Below are positions 58,305 to 64,000 of a DNA stretch of 64,000 bases, in pieces. A program made the position numbers and the translations under genes. The notes below the pieces were generated by a model, which was not told the DNA's origin, did not search any database, and saw only the letters and a program-made list of their open reading frames with translations. This DNA is from Protopterus annectens (taxonomy: Eukaryota; Chordata; Ceratodontiformes; Protopteridae): NCBI RefSeq assembly GCF_019279795.1, contig NC_056747.1, positions 1,004,742,432-1,004,806,431 on the forward strand, read 5' to 3'. Every line of letters starts with the position of its first letter. The stretch's first letter is position 1.

Positions 58305-59900
58305 GGCAGGGGACCACCAGATTGGCTTCCTTTTTTGGAGGAGAGCATCTTGGTTCTATTGGGTATGGCAAGATCCATGCATTTGTGTACATGTTCATAC
58401 AGGGCATTAGTGTATGATTTGACAGTCATGCAACTGTTCTCTATTTGCATGGATGCCGTGAAGTTAGCCACCTCTGTTTTTAGGAGCCCAAAGTTAGCTT
58501 TGGAGAACTTTTTCATGGTGGTTACCTTTGTTGGGGGGGGGGGTGGATTTCCAAGGTGATTAATTTGTGGTTGGATCTAACCAGGGAGGAGTTGACTACT
58601 TTTGTAGAGCAATGGTCGCCCATGTTAGTAATGACCAGGTCAAGGATGTTGCTACCTCTAGTGCGGGTAAGAACGAGCTGGTCCAGTGCATTGGAATTAA
58701 TGAATTTCAGAAAACGTTGGGCAAGTGTTTTGGTACACGAGTAGTTTTCTCAGTTAATGGAGGTTTAATCGAAGTCGCCCAGTATGAGAGTGTTAAGTTG
58801 GACCCTAATATTCTCCAGCATGCTTAAGAATGTTGAGTGTGAATCTTGGGACATGGCTGAGGACCTATAGCAGGCTACAACCTGAATCGCTGTCTTACCC
58901 AATGTTAGCTGCACCTGAAGTATCTCTGATGCATTATGCTGGGCTACCAGTCTGGAGGTGTGCGCATCCTTTATGAATATGGAAACACCACTGCCTTTGG
59001 AGTTTCAGTCCAAGTTCTGTGTCCAAAAGGTGTGGAATGAGTTATGGCTTGGTAGTGCAGGGGTGCTTTCTGCTGCCTTGAACCAGGTCTCTGTTACAGC
59101 TCAAATGTCGATGTTCTCCATTTTCACTCATTACATTCGAGTGGCGTCTCCAGGTGCATATACAGTTAACTCCTACTGACACCTCAAGGCATCAAATATT
59201 GCTTGCTCATATTTACATTAATAATTCCAAAACAATGCTATGTACAAGGTTTTAAAAGATTTCATCTTAGAGCTTACATGATAGCAAACTCAACTGCATT
59301 AATATTTGACGTTTGTCTAGTGCAGGTGAATAGATATTGGCTGCTGTTTTTTATGATATTGATTTGTATGGGTATAATTTTCGTATTTTTCTGGAATCTC
59401 AACAACCAAGTAACACAGATCAAACACCTTGGCCTCATGTGAGAGCTCTCAGCTAGATGAATAGAATGTTGCTTGCAGTATGTGTGTAACTTGGGAAGTT
59501 GCTGAGATATTGTAAGTTGTTTACAAAATATTACAAATGTAATAGTTACTATGTTTACTGTAACTTACAAAATTCAGTTTAAGGCCTAGGATCTAAGGAC
59601 TATTACCATTATAAAAATAGTATGTGCTGAAGTGTTTGCTATTTATACTTCTTTCATAATCTCTATGGTTCCAGAGATATGAGCATTTGTTTGAAATGTG
59701 AGAACATAATTTGATTCTGTCAAAAGGCTTAGGCTCTGCTCAATGGAAGTTACAGTGCAAACTTCCTCAATTCCATTGGAGTGAACGAGTTAAGGAGTGC
59801 TCCGAGTGAGTGCATTTTGAGATTTGGACTTCTAGCATCGAGCAGCATGACCCTCAGATTGCATTTCTTTGTAGCTGTTACGGTGATAATTTCATCTTTG
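58305..59900 (-). pseudogene. CR1-v endonuclease, split by an insertion
   Basis: From 58,516-58,301: MKKFSKANFGLLKTEVANFT (linker). Upstream pieces: ACYRSSAMSQDSHSTFLSML near 58,870-58,800 and LNSVTKKCNLRVMLLDARS-like near 59,880-59,840 (N-terminal NARSL block). The + strand also matches the endonuclease of the copy at 33,300-33,930 over CTGTTACAG and CCTCAGATTGCAT words. An unrelated insertion separates the first block from the rest. Confidence 0.65.
59128..59803. mobile_element. Unclassified insertion in the CR1-v endonuclease
   Basis: About 675 bp absent from the homologous stretch at 33,820-33,870. Both ends start CACTC reading inward and contain CGAGT-like words (left CACTCATTACATTCGAGTG), so it may be a DNA transposon. 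No coding motif. A frame of 79 codons at 59,203 is hydrophobic but unsupported. Confidence 0.4.
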
Positions 59901-59920
59901 GAACACTGCCTAAAAAGGCA

Positions 59921-60358
59921 CTATAGGGGTGGCAAGAGCCTTGGCCAGTATCCGGAAGCCCGGGGTGACAGATGCAGGCAATCTCTGGCAAAGCATCGAG
60001 GTCTGTCAATCATGTCATCCCAGGCAGACAGATTCTGGATCCCCTTAGAATGACACCAGAAACTTTGCCAATGGTTGAAATCAATCATTTTCTGCTTGTA
60101 CTTTGGTATAATTCTGGGTAATGGTAGGAGGCTGCTGGCGGCTATGGTCATACCCACCTGGGCTACATAATCCAAGAGATCCTCCATGTCTCTTTTCATG
60201 TAGTCCAGGGAGGTATGTCTCAGGTCATTCACATCCACATGTACAATGACAGAGTCATATTTGTACCTGTTGTTAAAAAACCTGAGTGTGTGCATTATGT
60301 GTCGGATCCAGGGTGATATACAGAATCTACTGACTGACACATTTAGCTCTAAATTCAC
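59921..60358 (-). pseudogene. CR1-v ORF1 esterase domain, C-terminal part
   Basis: An open frame of 145 codons: VIVHVDVNDLRHTSLDYMKR (ND block, with Gly replaced by Asp), DYVAQVGMTIAASSLLPLPR, MIDFNHWQSFWCHSKGIQNL and CFARDCLHLSPRASGY (DxxH block). The GDS block lies beyond the truncation at 60,358. It corresponds to the 54,780-55,254 region of CR1-iv. Confidence 0.8.
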
Positions 60359-60897
60359 CCCCCCCCCCCCACTACCACCTGTGAAATTCCTTTTAGCATA
60401 TCCCCTAAACTATCAACAAAAAGCAGGTCCTGGTAGCATTCACTAATGTCACAAACACTGCTTCAATTGGCCCTGACAATATCCCTGGTTGCCTCCTAAA
60501 AACAGGACCTAGCAGGACCACTTGAGGTACTCTTTAACTACACCCTCAAAACAGGTTATGTGCTAGGTGAATAAAGGACCACAGTGGTCATCCCTCTTCA
60601 TAAGGGTGGACCATAAACTGACCACAAAGAACTACAGACCCATCAATCTAACAAGTCTAATATGCAAAGCTATGTAACAAACTATGATGGAAATGATCAA
60701 CAAGGATATTGGCAATCTACAGACACTGGACCCATCCCAGTTTGGCTTTGTTAAGGGAAGGTCTTGCCTACTCAAGTAGACTTCATAGAGGGTCACCAAG
60801 GTTATGGATGAGGGGAAAATGGTGCATATCATTTACCCTGACCTGATCAAGATGATAGATACAATACCCCACTCAGGTATTGTTGACAAACTCAGCA
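60359..60897 (+). pseudogene. CR1-iv RT start
   Basis: The + strand resumes with a poly-C run (TPPPPLPP), then FNWPDNIPGCLL, PLHKGG, KNYRPINLTSLICKAM and QFGFVKGRSCLL. These are RT blocks 1-2. It stops at ATTGTTGACAAACTCAGC (about 60,880-60,897), where PLE4 is inserted. Stops are present. Confidence 0.75.
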
Positions 60898-60960
60898 AAA
60901 ATATATTCACAGGCTCCCAGATGAATAAACAAATGGTTTAATGCAACAAGACCAAAATAA

Positions 60961-61024
60961 AAGCTTCAGTAAGTGCTTTCATCTTCTAACTCTTTTACAA
61001 AGACTACTTCAGACTGAAGTAAAC
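60961..61024 (-). ncRNA. Hammerhead-ribozyme-like motif, PLE4 antisense arm
   Basis: On the minus strand: CUUCAGU-CUGAAGU, stem II (GUCUU/AAGAU), GAAA, G-CA-C mini stem III, UU, then ACUGAAG. Stem I is a perfect 7-bp pairing (CUUCAGU/ACUGAAG). The core has A9 changed to U. Confidence 0.6.
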
Positions 61025-61734
61025 AGCAAAATTAATGTTTAAATATCTTAAAAACCATCACCTGACATAACATCACATGACCTTACTAAAAAAATGTTCC
61101 CAGTGCTTTAACCCTTTCCTTTTCAAATAGTTGACAAAGTCTTCTCTATTGTTTAATCTTGGTGGAAAGCAGGCATTTAGCCTTACTTGCCAGCAGTATT
61201 CTAACCACCCTAGTTCTTCTTCAATATTAATAATATTTGCTTCGATGGATACCGTATCAAGTACTATAAATTTAAAATCTACCTTACATTTGTTTGTTTT
61301 ATAGTGTTTACATAATGCATTCCTCTCATCACCTGACTGAATGGCATATTTATGCTCATATATCCTATTTAATTCTCGAGTGGTCCTTCCAACATAATAA
61401 GATTTGCATTGGCTACAGAAACTTAAGTAAACAACATTTTTAGACTTACAACTAAAACTAAAACAAATGCAAGGTAGATTTTAAATTTATAGCACTTGAT
61501 ATGGTATCCATTGAAGCAAATATTATTAATATTGAAGAATAACTAGGGTGGTTAGAATACTGCTGGTAAGTAAGGCTAAATGCCTGCTTTCCACCAGGAT
61601 TAAACAATAGAGAAAACTTTGTCAGCTATTTGAAAAGGAAAGGGTTAAAGCACTAGGAACATGTGTTTTTAGTCAGGTTATGTGATGTTATGTCAGGTGA
61701 TGGTTTTTAAGATATTTAAACATTAATTTTGCTG

Positions 61735-61796
61735 TTTACTTTAGTCTGAAGGAGTCTTTGTAAAAGAGTTAGAAGACGAAAGTGCTTACTGAAGCT
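61735..61796 (+). ncRNA. Hammerhead-ribozyme-like motif, PLE4 sense arm
   Basis: Same structure on the + strand: stem I CUUUAGU/ACUGAAG (one G-U pair), CUGAAGG, stem II GUCUU/AAGAC (compensatory C for U), GAAA, G-UG-C, UU. Core position 9 is G instead of A. Confidence 0.6.
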
Positions 61797-61899
61797 TTAT
61801 TTTGGTCTTGTTGCATTAAACCATTTGTTTATTCATCTGGGAGCCTGTGGATATATTTTCATTGATTTTGACTGTGCTACTTGGCTGCTGTTTGTGAAT

Positions 61900-63146
61900 A
61901 TTGCTGACAAACTCTCAGAACTAGGTATAAATCCCTATATAATTCACTGGATTGCTGGTTGGCTGACAGATAGGACAGAAAATGTCAGGATCAGTTACAC
62001 CACCTCCACTAGGAGGCCAATAAACAGTGGAGTACCCTAGGGTTCTATGTTGGGTCAGCTCCTGTTTGGCATCTAATTCTCAGAAGTCAAGGCTAATGGA
62101 AAGGCCTCAGGCTTACCAAGTTTGCAGATGACTGAAACTGGGAGATGTCATAGATCCCACCAACACAAACATCCTAAAAGAGGATCTAACACAAATAAAT
62201 GACTGGTGCCAAAGCATGGATTAAAACTCAGTGAGAAAAAATGCATTATAGTGCCCCTTGGGAAATCATTCGCCCTATCTAATACTCCATCGATAAAACA
62301 ACCCTAAGAGTTTATACTATAGTTAGAGATCTGGGAACATATGTAGGCAGTAATCTGGCCTTCAACCAAATGTTAGCCAAAATAGTAAGAAAATCATTTT
62401 GTGTCACCCAACTCATAAGCAAGTGCATGGTATCCAGGTCCAAGGAAGTCATAGTACCACTTTACTCAGAGCTTATCAGACCCATCATTGACTGCAGTAC
62501 CCACTCTGGCATGTACATAACCAGGCATTTGCAACAGCTGGAATGCCCTCAAATTTCCTCACCAGGAGAATTAAGAGTATGAATACCCTGTCTTACACAG
62601 TTTGCCTTAAGACCCTATCTCTGTACTCAGTCTTCAACAGGATACTGAGAGAAGATCTATGCCTGGCATATAAGGCAGCCTCAGATCCAACTCTGATGGA
62701 TCTGTTGCACATCCGCAAAACAGACACCACCAGAAACACTAAATCCAAGAACCTGAACTTTGCTTGCGGCATCAATAGAACATGCTGGAGAGACTGTTAT
62801 GTGTCTCAAGCATTCTCTGCAATAAGGAATAAGCTCCCCATCTACATGAAATAGAGCTCATCCCTGACCCTATTCGAACAAAACCTTGATCATTGGATGG
62901 GAAATCACAAATTCACCCCCAGTCTGCCCCCCCCTGTCTCTAGAGGATGGACAGAAGTTGACAGTAAGTAAAATTAATCTACAACTAACATACCCCTCCC
63001 CCACATAACCCTTAGCTGCCTGTTTACTAACATACCCCACCAAATAGGCATCCAAAGAACTCAGGGACAAAACTGGGTTGGGTTGCATGGCTAGGCTTGT
63101 AAAGACCCTGGTGGTCATTAGCCCAGTATGAACCTATGAACCTGTA
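61900..63146 (+). pseudogene. CR1-iv RT catalytic part, C-terminus and 3' tail
   Basis: The + strand reads ADKLSELGINPYIIHWIAGW, SGVP at the end of the 61,825-62,040 frame, KFADD at 62,118-62,132 (catalytic Asp pair intact, stop right after), then 62,370-62,582 with MVSRSKEVIVPLYSELIRPI, and 62,543-62,854 with REDLCLAYKAASDPTLMDLL and INRTCWRDCYVSQAF. The 3' UTR has GGCTAGGCTTGTAAAGACCC and ends with CCTATGAACC repeats (63,128-63,141). Several frameshifts. Confidence 0.82.
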
Positions 63147-63149
63147 AAT

Positions 63150-64000
63150 TAAAGCCAGTGAGTGGGATAAAATGAAAATGGCGTTTAAAAATATGGTATA
63201 AATAAAAGAGAAAGAGTTATGGTTAAAAAATAATAGGAATTATTTAGAGGGACTGTCAGAAGTTAAAGTATTGCAGAATAAGGAGACTCTCAAAGAAAAA
63301 GAAGAGGTGCAATTGCAGCATGCTAAATAGAAAACAGGGGAGTATCTGGATAATATGCATGTGTTTAGAAAGATTACTATTAAGCAACTATTTGTTGATA
63401 ATAACTCCACAGCACAAAAACTTTAGCACAACAGGATAAGCAACAGAAAGTAGAAAAGGTTGTCACCAAAGTTAGGGAGCTTATAACAAGAAAAATAACA
63501 AAAAGCCCCTGTAGAGATATCACATATATTTTAGAATTGTTTGTATAAAGCAGAGAAATGTGGAAATCAAGAAAGAGCACAAGTGGAAATATTTATAAAA
63601 GTCTTCATTATGCCAAGATTACAGTTAGATGAGACTCAAAAACAAAAAGTTAAGATAGGAAGAGATGAGATAAAAACTGTGATGTATAATCACTCATCGT
63701 GAAAATCTCCAGGAACAGATGGTATGCCTTTAAACGTTTGGAAGTTAGGACGGAAGAAAGTGAAATTATTTTAAAAGGAAGGGAAGCACCAACATCTTGC
63801 AAGAAAGCTCTGGTGGCTGCAATACTTAAAGATGGTAAAGACCCATCAGACTCAGCTTCACATAGTCCCATTTCAATTTTAAACCTTTATTGCACAGTGT
63901 TTATGTTTATACTTATTAAAATAATGGCAATGTGCTTTTGCAGAGGCAAGGCAAACATTTGACAACATTAATACAACAATGATGATCCAGAGGATAGCAA
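63150..64000 (+). pseudogene. L1-like ORF2 fragment, cut by the window end
   Basis: Lys/Glu-rich + frames from 63,150 fit the region between L1 endonuclease and RT. Near 63,690-63,960 there are KSPGTDGMPLNVWK-like words, then AAILKDGKDPSDSASHSPIS and ILNLYCTVFMFILIKIMA, corresponding to the SPGPDG and KKGKDPxxxxSYRPISLLN...KI.AKIL blocks of L1 RT. The catalytic motif lies beyond the window. Stops and frameshifts show it is dead. Confidence 0.75.

Larger units (their letters stand above)
56358..60358 (-). mobile_element. CR1-like LINE (CR1-v), antisense, nearly full length
   Basis: Read from 60,358 downward: ORF1 esterase end, endonuclease (interrupted at about 59,128-59,800), linker, RT and 3' UTR. 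The 3' end on the + strand starts GGTTCATAAGTTCATAGGT, the inverted CCTATGAA tail. It is inserted inside the CR1-iv copy of the same family, between NGTTFTG and the TPPPP linker. No TSD. Confidence 0.85.
60897..61900. mobile_element. Fold-back Penelope-like element PLE4
   Basis: Two inverted copies of one PLE 3' end: an antisense copy from about 61,471 down to 60,897 and a sense copy from about 61,472 to 61,862. The longer antisense copy encodes the GIY-YIG nuclease (CKSYYVGRTTRELNRIYEHK on the minus strand near 61,430-61,340). Each arm ends with the same hammerhead-like core and the same last about 80 bases. TTGACAAACTCAGC-like words occur on both outer sides, so this is a TSD candidate. Confidence 0.8.
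53362..63146 (+). mobile_element. CR1-like LINE (CR1-iv), sense, split by two insertions
   Basis: Pieces: 53,362-56,357 (5' repeats, ORF1, endonuclease, linker), 60,359-60,897 (RT start) and about 61,900-63,146 (RT catalytic part, C-terminus, 3' tail). The first gap is a complete antisense copy of the same family, the second is PLE4. Joined, it is close to a full-length CR1 of about 5 kb. Every frame is broken. Confidence 0.85.

Noticed and set aside
59203-59442. Hydrophobic 79-codon frame resembling a membrane protein
   Set aside because: It lies inside an insertion in a dead LINE, is AT-rich and lacks any conserved motif. The hydrophobicity is explained by T-rich codons.

Overview
This window looks like vertebrate intergenic DNA built almost entirely from transposable elements; I see no intact host gene, no structured RNA gene of the host and no CRISPR array. 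It is AT-rich, CpG-poor, full of (TA)n and (CA)n microsatellites, and carries CR1-like and L1-like LINEs, an RTE-like LINE, DIRS elements, several Penelope-like elements (PLEs) with GIY-YIG endonuclease, a PIF/Harbinger DNA transposon, hAT-type MITEs, a SINE with an L2-type fish tail and a tRNA-headed SINE. That mixture suggests a large repeat-rich genome such as a lungfish or an amphibian, but the sequence alone does not fix the species. All protein families were assigned by motif recognition, without a database search.

Layout. 1-3.8 kb: mostly unassigned DNA with a microsatellite and a MITE fragment. 3.80-4.03 kb: a SINE with a perfect 15-bp target-site duplication (TSD). 4.3-9.0 kb: a decayed antisense DIRS element (gag, RT, RNase H) split by an antisense L1 3' end. 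9.08-9.70 kb: a MITE with long inverted repeats and telomere-like motifs inside. 10.6-13.2 kb: a second, internally deleted DIRS that keeps its tyrosine recombinase and inverted terminal repeats. 14.9-15.2 kb: a CR1-like 3' end. 15.49-20.77 kb: an antisense full-length PLE (PLE1) with two 506-bp direct pseudo-LTRs, interrupted by a CR1-like 3' end and flanked by a direct duplication of about 0.2 kb. 22.7-23.9 and 43.45-44.4 kb: the two halves of one antisense LINE, split by a Harbinger-type transposon at 23,880-43,450. That transposon has inverted termini, a 3-bp TSD, a broken DDE transposase near its left end and two different broken Myb/SANT-like genes on the opposite strand. It has itself received a PLE (PLE2), a CR1-like LINE, an RTE-like LINE and several MITEs and SINEs. 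45.4-53.1 kb: a sense L1 whose 2.2-kb ORF1-EN segment is present twice, directly flanking a 5'-truncated PLE (PLE3). 53.4-63.1 kb: a sense CR1-like LINE split by a complete antisense copy of the same family and by a fold-back PLE (PLE4). 63.15-64 kb: the start of another L1 ORF2, cut by the window end.

How the parts relate. The elements are nested, so their order of arrival can be read. The L1 in 45-53 kb was already dead when PLE3 arrived, because both copies of the duplicated segment share its stop codons. All four PLEs carry a hammerhead-ribozyme-like core in their terminal repeat. The tRNA-headed SINE at 42.2 kb ends in the same 3' tail as the CR1-like LINEs, so that LINE probably supplies its reverse transcriptase. 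The most unusual observation is that two of the PLE insertions (PLE1 and PLE3) sit exactly between direct duplications of host sequence far longer than ordinary TSDs.
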